Of a DNA stretch of 64,000 nucleotides, positions 42,471 to 54,200 are shown piece after piece. The position numbers were made by a program, and so were the translations under genes. This DNA comes from Neurospora intermedia (lineage: Eukaryota > Ascomycota > Sordariomycetes > Sordariales > Sordariaceae), in NCBI GenBank assembly GCA_037102815.1, contig BTPP01000002.1, forward strand, positions 4,836,001 to 4,900,000, read 5' to 3'. Numbering within the stretch: position 1 is the first letter of the stretch; every line of letters starts with the position of its first letter. The notes beneath the pieces were generated by a model. It saw nothing but the letters and a program-made list of their open reading frames with translations. It had not been told where the DNA came from and searched no databases.

Positions 42471-44480
42471 ACACAGACAGTCGGGTCTTTTTATATCTCA
42501 CAAGCATCATAACATAGCCTATTGGGTGAGGCTATACATATCATATTTGGCAAGGGTTTTCTTTTGCGTCCAGGTTAGAAGGGGTGTTTTTACGTACAAA
42601 AAAAGAGGTGGGTAGGGTTGGTATACCTCGTTACTTTGACTTTTGAACATGGGGACACGGGGGGAGAATGGAACATCTCTCGTCAGGGGTTTGTCTTGTG
42701 TCTCTTTTTTTTTCTTGACCTCCACGGTGCATGGGTAGCAAAAAAATAAATGGTAGTATCGTTTTGGATGGCAACCCATGTGTGTGTCTGGATTGTGTTT
42801 TGGGTCGGCGCATCCCATGAAGAGGAGAGTGTCAGCTTGACAGCGGACTATTGTCAGAAGATCACACAAGTTTGAGTGAGTAGATAAGGTAACCAGATTG
42901 TCGTATTATCTAGATGTTCAATACCGCTAAAACTACTTAAGTGATACACAAGTCACTAACAGCGTGAGCGAGCATTGTTGCCCAGTCTACAGCCGGTACA
43001 ACGATAACTACACTACCCCTGTCAGTTAGACGCAACAACAACAAAGATTCAGGGGTAAACTCCGGACGACGGCAACCGTCAAGCATCATCAGCAGACACA
43101 TATCTTAATCTTCTATGCAAGTCCCAAGCACAGCTTTGGTGGTGTTTAGTTCAGACTAGTCAGCCAGTCTTGCTTCACTGCGTACGAAGAACATCAGCTA
43201 CCCAAATCCAGTCCTATCTATCCGACATCTTGCTGAACGCCAAAGCCGGATGTCGACAGCCCAAACTATACTTCAACCTTCTTTGCCCGCCCCACCTCTC
43301 TCTTGTTCGCCAAGCCGGTCAAACAAACATCAATGTCTTTCCAGTATACAACGTCGAAATGGGAGGAGCCATGTATGTGCTGTAACCTCCAGCCTCCTTT
43401 TTCACACGTATCACGATGGGGAAGGGAGACCTTTGAGATCATTTACTGACCACAACCGACCGAACTTCAGCCATCATATCTCCAGTTCAGCCAAGAAGGG
43501 GCGTGTGTGTGTGTATCTTGTAGATAGATTCATCCTTGAAAATGGTAATCAAGGTATTTCGAAGAACCGGTCTGATTTCCTAAGTATTGGATGGAATCTT
43601 CATCAGCTTTGTGGGTTGGTCCCTCGGGAAGATGTACATACTGTAGTCTGCGTGCGTGTGGATTATACGACGAAGCAGGGGGGCGATTGGATTGCAGGTT
43701 TATATGCCTATAGGTAGGTAAGTCAGAGAGAGGTTTATGTGTGAGAGAAAATTGCCTGGGTAGGTAGCGAGAGAACAAACGGGATATTCCTGATCTTATT
43801 TACTGTCGTTGTTTATTAGATCAGGAACTATGTAGCCTGGCCCGGCATCACCCACGGAGCTCGGAGTTCAATCAAGACGTCTCCTTCGACTTTTTAGAAG
43901 CGAAGCAAGCGTCTAAGCTTATATAGTCAGTCCTGTATTCAATACAGGCATGTAACGAGAGTCGGGCATGAAAACTGCAGTATACTATCGCCCTGGTCCC
44001 CGACACGCCTGATAGGCGTCCAACCCTCACGGTTCAGATTTAGCTTTCGTAACTTTCTTCGTACTCTACACTACACGGAAAGGCAGGAGGAGGGAGCACC
44101 GGATGCGCCTCCCTAAAGTGAATAATCGCCACCGACGTGACAGAATAAATCAAGAAGTAGCTACCAACCTCTTTTGTATACAAGTCAAAAGTTCCGTTTT
44201 GGGTTTTCCAAGGCAAGGACGCTCGATACGTCAGAAGTAACAACTTAAAGTGGAAGTATGCTGCGATATCGTAAGGGCACAATGATGGTAATAATTGCGG
44301 CCACTATGTGGTTCGGCATAGCACGATAAAACACATACCAACTAGTACTACTTCTCAGGGATGAAGGAACGGAAATTAAAAAAGTGGTAAATCATATGAA
44401 CAATTCGCAGAATGGCACGGGCGAAGTTGTACAATATGCGAAGTAGATGCCCAAAAAAAAGATGAAAAAAGAGAATTGGT
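42471..44480. other. 2.0-kb spacer with hairpin-rich segment
   Basis: Holds the PRPP synthetase 3' UTR. It carries a GT repeat near 43503, TAGGTAGGTA at 43711-43720, and a segment at about 43788-44027 dense in inverted repeats (CCTGATCT/AGATCAGG; CCTGTATT-C-AATACAGG at 43932-43948; ACGCCT-GAT-AGGCGT). ORFs (up to 155 codons, 43250-43717) lack domains and a proper ATG. No gene is supported. Confidence 0.5.
44465..44470 (-). terminator. RNA polymerase III terminator of tRNA-Asp
   Basis: Six A on the plus strand, that is T6 on the transcribed strand, 10 nt beyond the tRNA 3' end. An eight-T run follows further on. Confidence 0.75.
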
Positions 44481-44573
44481 CTCTCCCGCCGGGAATTGAA
44501 CCCGGGTCTCGAGCGAATCGAACTGATGTTCAAGCTTGACAAGCTCACATACTGACCACTATACTACGGAAGA
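44481..44573 (-). tRNA. tRNA-Asp(GTC) with a ~21-nt intron
   Basis: Acceptor stem TCTTCCG pairs with CGGGAGA (one G-U pair), discriminator G. The A box TAGTATAGTGG and B box GGTTCAATTCC are present, and the T stem is CCGGG/CCCGG. The anticodon stem GAGC/GCTC encloses loop TTGTCA, giving anticodon GTC. An intron of about 21 nt follows position 37. The mature length is 72 nt. The exact intron ends could shift by a base or so. Confidence 0.93.
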
Positions 44574-45311
44574 TGTACAACTGTTGATCAGCTGTCGTAG
44601 TTGGTTGTTGGAGACTTGCTGGCCAAATGGCTTTATAGAGGTACATGTCGGAGTTGGAGGCCCTTAACAAATTGCACCTCGACTGCCTTCTGTGCCACTG
44701 CAATGCAATCAATACACAACATTGCCATACTACTGCTGAATGAATATCGTGTTGAAAATAGAGATGAAAGTTTCTTTATCTTTCTGGATATTGTTGCATG
44801 AGTGCGATTTGTGTGATCGAGATGAAGATTTGCGACAGCATGCACCATTCATTACCAACCATTCTTGCAGCATCTGATTTTGGCCTACTTATGATCTCTG
44901 CACATGTTTTAGGTATCGACGATATCAACACAGGCAAGTCCTTTGTTCCCTTGTTTTTCGCCAAAATACATCCATGAGCCCAAGTAACCAGGCAGTTGCT
45001 TATCTTGTGCCGTTTGATACACACTCGCGACCGACCCGACCCGAACGTGAAGCCCCCCACCCAATACCAGCTTCCGTCCACTTAAATAACCGCCTTGATC
45101 ACGCTTTTGGTTTTGGGTTCCCATCCTGATAAAACTCCGAATTCGAACAACCCAGCCAGTTATAAATGCAAAAAACACCAACACCAGCCAATTCGCTGTG
45201 AGCGAAAATGAGAAAATGAAAAAAAAGGCATCACAGGCTCTATTGAGCATCATGTATAATAACCAGAAGGGCACAGTATTCACTGCAGATGGTATGAAAT
45301 AAGAAAGGGAA
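44574..45311. other. spacer between tRNA-Asp and the xlr-1 stop
   Basis: 738 bp, expected to hold the xlr-1 3' UTR and the upstream flank of the tRNA gene. No ORF with a domain is seen. Confidence 0.5.
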
Positions 45312-48266
45312 TCAGAGGGCCAAGCCAGTTCCATCGCCGGTCCATCTGTAAAGGGCCAGCAGTTCTCTGCGGCGTTGGTGTTGTTCGCCAAGATCCTCAG
45401 GCACGCGGCCGCGGACCTGTGCAAGGGCACTGCGCATCACCCTGCTGAAGTTACGCTGCAAGGAGAAGGATGGGTTAGCAAAGCGTCCACAATATATATG
45501 CTATCACAATCAGATCGACATACCTGGTACTCCGTGTTCAGGGTAACCACGCAGGCCTCATGCGCACGAATGATGGTCTCACAAGCCTTGACGACACTGG
45601 GTGAGGCCTCAACCTGAAGTTTATCTGCGATAAGCAGAAGGAGGAACGAGCCTTGGAGGAGATAGATGCCGAAGAAGAAAGGCATGAACTCCAGGCCGGG
45701 ATCGTATTCAAGAATGTTGCTAATGGCTTCGGCAGCGGACACCGCATGCCCAGTAGCAGTAATAAAGCCCTGGCTGCTGATCCAGAGGTCATTGTCATCG
45801 AGGAGGTTGATGGGATCCCATTTTCCCGTAAGGAGGATATGCAATACATGCATAACGTGTGTTCCGTACGCCATGACAATGCGAGTCTGGATATCGCTTT
45901 CTGTCATCCGGCTGGAAGTGGTGTGTACGCTGTGTACACTTTGAACGGACGGTGTGCCAGCATCGTGGGGCACATCATTGGCGGTTGGAACACCGGCCGC
46001 CTCGGCCGCCTTCTCGTCAGCAGCCTGTGCTTGTGCGCTAAGACTGAGATTGCGATGCTCGAATCTCTTGATACTCTCTTCATAGATTTCAAGATGGCGG
46101 GTAATCTCAGCTGTCTGATCATCCCATTCACGGGATGAACGGAAACCAACGCCAAAGCGTGGGTGATTTCGAGCATGATGCAAGTCCACGACCTCGCCGA
46201 GAATGGTCATCAAGGGCAGGAAGTAGCCAAAAATGCTATGACCAGTGCAGACAAAAGATGGTCCACGATGCCGAGCAGCTGGAGTGTTAGGATCCGAAGC
46301 CAGGACATCCGGATCGGTGTAAGCATAGAAGTTCCCGTTCTGGTAATCAGTATCATCCATGGGCTGCAAAAGACCATCGCACTCGATGTCGAGGAGGAAC
46401 AGAGGCCGGTTATAACACAGTGCAAGATGACGGTCGACGATATAGACGAGCCACCAAATACGCCGTCTCTCTTCTCGTTCCTCCTCAGTAATCATGCCAG
46501 GAATGTTGCCCATTTCCCCGTCAAGCTCGCTCCCACTGTTCTGCATAGAGGGTGAGTTTTGTGGTATTTCTCGTCCGAGCTTGAGCTCACGAGCTAGAGA
46601 CCATGCGGCGTTCCACCACCGCAGGCTGGCGCCTTTGTACTCGCTTGCAGAAACCACGGTGGCAAGGTGAATATAAGTCACCACATCGTCCAAGGTCCCT
46701 GCGGCGCCAAATGCGCCAGTCTCACCGGTCAAGGCATCCATGCTGATCGATCCTGGAAGAGCTACACCGAGGCCGCCCAGCGCCACTCCATCAACAATTG
46801 GGCTCGAAACAGGTGAAGGCTCCTCAGATGGGGTGTGAATTAGAGGTTTAAGAAGGCTCACTGTGAGCTCCAAAAGCTTTTGGCAAATCTTGCCGCGCGC
46901 CGACGGAACACTCGTCAAGAAGGGGGCGTCACTGGTTTGAGCAGCAACCCATAGCATGCTTGCTAGAAGCGCAGGTTGACATTGACGAGGTTTTGTGGGG
47001 TGCAAGAAGGAGCGCTTTCGAAATACAAATCCAAGAACATAAGGCGACATGGGGTGCATCTGAGCCGAAGAGGAACTGGCAAAGTATAGGTCGATGAGGT
47101 CGCATGCCAACGACACCGGCATCAGGTTACCCAGGTGCGGTAGAAGTGGCTCCAATACGGGGTATCGCAATTGTGCATGGCTGTAGTTGGGCTGCGGAAC
47201 ATGCTGCGTAAACTGGGGTGGCGGTGATGCCAAGTTCATCCAACCAGGCGAAGTTGATCCGCCAGCCATAGGATAAGCGCTCAACGGGCTGGTCCCAATG
47301 CGAAAACCACTTGATGTGTTTGCCGAATAGCCGGTCGGACTTTGAGTATGCAGGGCGTATGGTAGATCTGGATAGTTGGACATGGCAGCCTGATTCGAGC
47401 CGTATGGTGTATGATGCGATGCCCCGTTCATCAGATGAGCACCCATCCCTTGACGGTGATATTCTTGGTGGACATTCCCATAACCGAGATCGAGAGTAGC
47501 CTGGCTTTCCAGATCTCTGTCCATGGCTCCCGGATGACTCGCGATGTGTGTCTGATGTGCGCCTAGATCAATACTGTCCATACTCCCGGTCCTTTGACTC
47601 CTTACTGAACCTTCGCTCATATCGCTCATAGTTTTGTCATTTGAAGTTGTTTGGTGCTCAATGGGTAAGGAAGAAGCTCGCTTGGTTCCTGTGGTACTCT
47701 CGGTTCGGTTCAGGGGGGATTGATCGTTTTCGCCGGCTTGGCTCGGGTTTTTGTGACCGTTTAATTGGGAGGCGGCGGCGGCAGCTGCTTGTGCCGCTAA
47801 ATCCTTTCTTGAAGCCTTTCCACGCTTCTTTCGCTCTCGGACGTACTCGCAGCCAAGTCCGAATTCTAATCACTGTCAGACTATGCGTTGACTTGTTTCA
47901 AGACTCACTTTACTTACCAATGCAATGGGCACATGGATGCTGGCCATCGCATTTTGTCCGCAGCTGATTGCACTGATCACACGCTCTGCTGATTCGTCTA
48001 CGAATGGGTCCAGCCGCTCCTGTTGCCCTGGCTGCCGGTCCATAGGGATGTTGTCGGTGCTTTGGTTGCGGGCCTGCCCTTGCTAGGTGGTGGTTGTGAA
48101 CACTGACGTGCTGCTGGAGTTGCTGAAGAGCATAGTGAGAGCCGGGGCCCATGGTGTCAAGGCCAGCGGCATGGAGATGGCTGGCTGAGACATGCCCGCC
48201 AGATAGCAGGGTAGGAGATGGCATAGCATGATAAGGGGCGAACCGGTGAAGTGGATTAGACAACAT
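45312..48266 (-). CDS. xlr-1: XLR-1/XlnR, zinc-cluster activator of hemicellulase genes
   Basis: Three exons, 48266-47918, 47865-45524 and 45455-45312, giving 944 residues. The Zn(II)2Cys6 cluster is C96-x2-C99-x6-C106-x5-C112-x2-C115-x6-C122, split by intron 1 (GTAAGT donor) and followed by the basic [12 protein letters not shown]. The fungal-specific middle domain is present ([57 protein letters not shown]). The C-terminus includes [22 protein letters not shown]. The last exon (48 codons with the stop) supplies [23 protein letters not shown] up to GDGTGLAL. These are hallmark XlnR/Xyr1 sequences. Residue 828 is Ala in GHAVSAAEA, the position of the known activating A828V change, which supports this gene model. 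It binds GGCTAAA-type sites and switches on xylanase and xylose-metabolism genes in the nucleus. Confidence 0.97.
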
Positions 48267-51200
48267 CTTGGCCGAAGGTGTAGCGTTGATGATCAGATTG
48301 GAAATAAGGTGTACCAGGTGGTGTGAGGCCTTTGATCCGCTGGACCAAAGACGGGGACTTCGAGGGAGAGCGGGTGCTGGTTGAAGCGCCGTAGTGTACC
48401 AGTCGTAGTCACAGGTAACAGACAGGAACGTCGTCGGCGAGGATGAAGAGGTGAGCGCTATCTATATCCTAACCCTTGGCGCAAAAGCTTGATGAGCTGC
48501 CGGGCGGGAGCCGAACTGGTCAGCAGTAGTCTAACAGAGGGAACTAGAACCCAATGCGGAGATGCCCAGGGACGGGACAAGAGCATAGGGCAGGCAGCAG
48601 AAGGGACACCACGATGCGGGAGAGGTCAATATGGGTGTGAATAAAGGCCGGTACAATCCATCTGCACGAAGGAAGCAGGGCCAGTATAATATGGCGGGTC
48701 TTGGGTATAAGTGAAGTTGACCAGGTGGCGGGCCAGACGCAAGAGTGAGCAGACATGATCGAAACGGCCCCCGTTGAGAACGTGGTAATGATGATGGTGG
48801 GGTGGTACGCAAAGAGGAGGGTGTGTGAACGTACATGGCGCAAAATGTGGTTCAAGACAGGACGGCCAGGAGATTCCTGGACTGGGGAGTGATGGTGTCT
48901 TCGCTCTCCCGAGCCCGCCAGTTAGGGGTAAGACTTGGTCGTGATGGTCGCCGTCTTGCAGTTGTTGTCTCTCGTGGTTGTGGTCCGGACCGGGTGACTG
49001 TCTGTCTATATCTTCAGCTTCCAACTATATGCCGTATAGTGGTGGAGAGGAGCCGGAGGGAGCAGAGAAGCCCAAAAGGGCTAAAGGAGACCGGATTCGA
49101 ACAGGGGAAGACGTCGGTAATTTTTCTTGAGAGCGGTTCCTGCTTCTTGGTTGCACTTTGGGCAAGAGTCTATGTATGCTTGGCGTGCATATACAACGTG
49201 AGGTTGACGGCGAGGTCGATGACCACTGACCAACCCAGATCCAATTGGTGAGCGCGCCTCCTTGCTAGGCCAGAGACAATATACGAAGGTAACGAGCTTA
49301 TATTGCGGAGGCAATATGTATACCGGGCGGCGGGATGGGAGAAGCTCGGGGAGACGTGACTCTGTGTCAAGAGCAGGAGAGGAGGATAGGATGTAGCGCA
49401 GGCTGGGTAGGTTGCTGGGAGGGGAGATTGGGAGAGGGAATAAAACATGACAGCGGGTTTCGTGCAATTCCTTCTGGGAAAGTGGAAGCCGCTGCCTCAG
49501 GGTTCACTTGGTGATATACGGACCATCTTCCCTCCACACAGCGGAGCAGTCTCCAAACTGGGTTGGCCTAGTGGCAGGGATCTTGGGGAAGTGGTTTCGT
49601 GTGGAGAAAAGAAGTGGTGTGCGTCTGCATCATGGTGGTAGTGAAGGGTGGTAGCCCCCCAGAAAGTGGAAGAACGGTGTATGCACAGCAAACCATTGCC
49701 CAACCCAAGCCGCTAACAAGGCGGAAAATGCAACGAATGGTTATTCAACTGTGAGTAGTGTAGGTATAAGGGGCGAACAACCTATGGCGTTGAGGGGTTT
49801 GGGTGCCGGATGGTGCTTGTCGTTGTCCCGACAATGGCTAACATGTCTGACATGGTCCGACTGCCTCTTTGATCTCGTGGACACTATCACTTGAATACAT
49901 AGGGGACTGTGCCATCCTGGAATATAGCGAGTCATGGACTTCAGATGAACCTTGAGGATGGATTCGTCTCAACCTTGGACAGATGGAGGGTTTTGGGGGT
50001 AGGTAGAGGTAGGCTGAAACCTCGGTGACTTGGTGGCTGACCGGTCACTAGGTCTACTGCGTATGTCTCATGGCGCTGAGAAATGGCAGGATTTAGGAAC
50101 GACAGGGTCTACTGCCCTAAATGGTAGGTGTTTTCCTCGCATCCCCTCCCGTTCTCTCTTCTCCGCATTTCCTCCGCGTTTTTCTCCTCACGGCATTGTC
50201 TGGTCCGTCATGAAATCCGTTGTTTCCCAAGTCCCGGTAAGAAGACTCGCTTTCCAATGACTTGACAAGGCATCTAAAGGCGAGGAGAAATTGAACGTGA
50301 GACTCAGGTGCGGCCAAACGATAGCGTTACTGCGAAATGGTGAATGGGCGCTGCAACCCCCTGCCGCTCAAGCGCTGCCGGCCCCTCCCCGGTGCTCCCC
50401 TCTTGCTTTGGCTTGCGAAGCGCGGAGTGGTCTTGAGGACAGAAAGGGATGGACTTGACCATTCAGGCCGGTTCCGTCCCCTGCTAACTCCAAGCATAGG
50501 AGTGTACCCGTCACCAGCCTTTCCATACTCGTTCTCGTCTCGGTCCGTAGTGTAGTTACCGCAGGTGTAGTGTAGGTATATGTGGCTGCTGTTATGGCGA
50601 ACAGCAGCAACTAGAGACTCTGGCCGTTGCGATCGTCCATTCCGACTCTGGTGAGGGGGAAAAGCGGAGGTGTCGAGGTACCGTCGCTGTAGCCTGTCGC
50701 TTAGCTTACTCCATGTTTTTGTGCCGGGCCACTCCGGGGCAACATGTGGGTTTAGTGGGGAAGAATGGAGGCGTCTGGACAGCCTTTGTCCACACAAAAG
50801 CGCCGCTGGAACACGACCCAGCAGGGGTGTCTTTTGGAGATATCCACCACTTGCTGGGACGCCCGCTGTGCGGTTAGATTGTTGGAAGTGGAAGCTTCTC
50901 TGACCCCGGACTTGCTGGCGTGCGCTCTAGACTCATCCGGATGGGTGGAAATCGACCCAGTTCACCCAGCTCCCGGCTACTGTGTAGGTAGACAAGTCGT
51001 CGCTGAAGGCATTGGTTGCGGCAATCTGGTGTACAGTGTGTCAGTGTGTCAAAGTGTCTTGTTTTGTGATGGAGGGTGGCGACCACCAGAAAGATGCACG
51101 CCCGCATTCGCGGGAATCAATCTGACCTTTTGGTGGTGTCGAATTGGATGTTGTCCGCAGGTTTTTGGCGGCTGGAAAGTCAAAGTGTGATGTGAGGTGG

Positions 51201-54200
51201 AGCAAAAAGACGCTTTCGGTTGCAGTGGAATGGGGTCTCCACGGCGCGTTTTTCGGGTTTTCTGGAGTTTTCTGGGGTCACGGAAATCGTGGGATGCCCC
51301 TGGGGAACTGGGGGGAGGCTCGGGGCAAACTGTGGGTGAAGAAAGCCTGGAGAGCGCCGAGAACCAAAAGACCTGCCAAGCCGATCCACATCCGGCCAAG
51401 TATTGCGGGGTATCCACACGTGCCCACTCATGGACGCCTTGGCGGGAGCCACCTAGAAATTTTTGTAGGTCATGTTCGGCTTGTGGGCGAGCGGCTGCTT
51501 GCCAGCTTCCGACTCTGCCCCTGCCGATGACTATCATCGCGATGACGATGGTGCGCGACTCGGTACTATAGCGGCCGAAAACCACGGGATCAGCGAGCTC
51601 TCCAGGTTGTACACTAGCTGCTGGCTACCTTAGTCAACACTGACTGGAAGCAAGAGGGAGGAAGATATTCCCAAGTCGACGAAACAATAAAACCAGTCTC
51701 GCCAGTTCTTCCACGCATCAAAACATCACATGTTCTATTTTGAATTCAGGTAACTCAAGCATTACCTACTGTAGTCACCTGCTTCATTCTTTCCTCCTTT
51801 GTCTCCCGTTGTTCATTACCTCCCGCTATGCTCTCCACATTTGGGCTTCTGTGGTCTGAACTGACAGGTGCACACCTGCAAACTCGACACAACACCACTT
51901 TCATTTACGCGGTGGCGACGAACCCATCTCTGTTCTCCAATATCCTCCTGCATTAAATATCGAAATATCGCCCACTTCCTCTGGTTTAATGGACGGTGCC
52001 ACCTCTCAATTTCGACCTACAGCCCTCTCTCTCTAGAAATTCTGCTCTCATCTTTTGGGTTGGTGACGAGGATCCCCTACATGAACAACGCCTTCTGTAG
52101 ATTGCACGTGGGCTGCCTGAGTCGCGCGTCCCGACGCCCATCTGGAGGTGTCCTTGGAACCTGAAATTACAGATTTGTCTAGCCTTGTGTCTTGATCAAA
52201 ATCTGCTGTTCCAGATTGTTCCATTCTGTTGCTATCTGACATAAGTTATCCCTTTTTCTAATTCATGCGAGAAATATTCATATCGACCGACAGAAGGGCG
52301 AGAAAGGCTTTCCATAGTCGGATCCAATGCTACACCCCCATTCAATTACCAACGACGTCACAATCCCGTCCGGCAGTTCGCTCAACACTTTACAGAAAGG
52401 TGGTGTACTTCTCCACAGACGCACCCAGTATCAAGAAGCGCTAGCGCCAAGTTTGGATATCTTTAGGTGCGCGTTTCACAAGAAACTGATCAGCGTGCTC
52501 CAACGTTCGTCATCACCTAACTGTGGATGCTTTGTTTGAACAATAGTGTTGCAAATCACTTCCTAACTCGCTAAACCCTCCGCATCGCTTAAAGATCAGA
52601 GAAACATGCCCAGAGCAAGCAACTTGCCAGTATTGTGGTGTGGACGAAAAAAAATCCCAGAATTACGGAAAGTATCGAACTCTAGCCACAATATCTTGAC
52701 CATCTAGGCTTTTTGGAAACCATCGTCAGTATAGAAACCGAGATGGATGAGATCATGCAGTGGAGCCGTACCTACATATCTGTCCCATGGTAGGCGCCGT
52801 CGAGTTGCAGCCGCCAGAAACCTGTACGTACTATGATGGAGGAAGGTACGCAGCACCCATTTGCAACAACATCAGTTGCTAGATTGCACCTGGCTGGTAG
52901 CGTGTGGCTCGCTATCGACCGAACCCAAGGGCTGCCCGGAAAATTACATTGACTACCTCTACCTAGTATACTCTTGTTTATTCGAGGTCCGCAGGAACAC
53001 GGCTGTCAATGGGGGCATCCGTCCATTTTGCTGAGATTTGCGGTGCGATACCTCTCGAACAAGAATCTGGCCTCCATCATCTCGCCCATGACAGCTCGGG
53101 ACTCACTTGAGCGGGCCGTTCTTTGACACTGCCGTCAATCATGCCTCTTCAACCCCGAATCGGTAGGATGTACAAGACTACAATCATGGGACGCTACCCT
53201 GCCGCCAATCCGCCTTGCACCTGCAACCCCAACAGTAGCGCGGCAGGCCCATCTGCTAGAGCTTCTTGAACCTTCTGCTTTTTTAATGTCTTGACCAGTC
53301 ACCAGAAGACCCTGACGTTGTTAGCCCCGAGATCCGGAAAACTAGCCGAGACTGTCTTGAGGTTAAGCATATATGTGGATAGAGCGAGGGGTTGGTTGAT
53401 GAACAAGTTTAACTGAACCAAAAACCCCAGAAGCCATCTTGGAATACCTGACCAAAGACCAGGCCACCAATGCACCTCCCACACGCCCATTCAAGTCAAA
53501 TCCGGGGAAGGACTCCACGGAAGCCTCGTTTCAACACTACACTACCATCGGGAAGATGACGACGAGGATCATGGAGAATGAACCCTTGTCGCGATGCCCG
53601 ACCGGCCGGCCGGCGGACCGATACTCCACATGCAAGCCAGATCGCAACCACGACCTTGAGTCTTGCCGGTCACACCGCGGCGTCCATTCTGATTTGCTAA
53701 CCGCTTTTATACCCTTGTACTCGGTCTACCATATTTCTATTGGAGAGCCAATAGGCATCTTCCTCCATCGCCACATCGCTGAAGTGTTGCCGCAAATCCG
53801 ATCCTTGGACATCCAAGAACGTCTTCTCCGGACTATCGACAGCTCCGACTCCCGTATCGGGAAACAACATCTCATCCTTCCTGTGTATGTCCTTGCAAGT
53901 GACCGCCTTACCACACGCTGAAGGGAAACCATGAGCCCAAGATGAGCCCGAGCACAGAATTCCGATAAACACCTTGCTGGGCATGATCTAATCGCAAGCG
54001 CGCGGTCATGTTTCTTCAGTCTCAGGTAGTTTTCTCTTGTCCATCACGATGCTAAATTCAAGGGGACATAGCGCTTTCTCTGGATAGTAACACGCACCTT
54101 CAGCGGACATCTCATTGATCATCCGAAAGTTTGGTGGCATATGATCTAGCTTCGGGCATTTCTTGCTGTTGATACTAAATCCTGCCGAGAAATGCGCATA

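Noticed and set aside
43831-43946. Possible solo LTR with TG...CA ends
   Set aside because: No matching target-site duplication on the two sides and no second copy in the window; left only as a low-confidence finding.
53439-53984. Overlapping 160-codon plus and 95-codon minus ORFs
   Set aside because: No domain, no signal peptide of quality, and both strands look equally open, which suggests chance.
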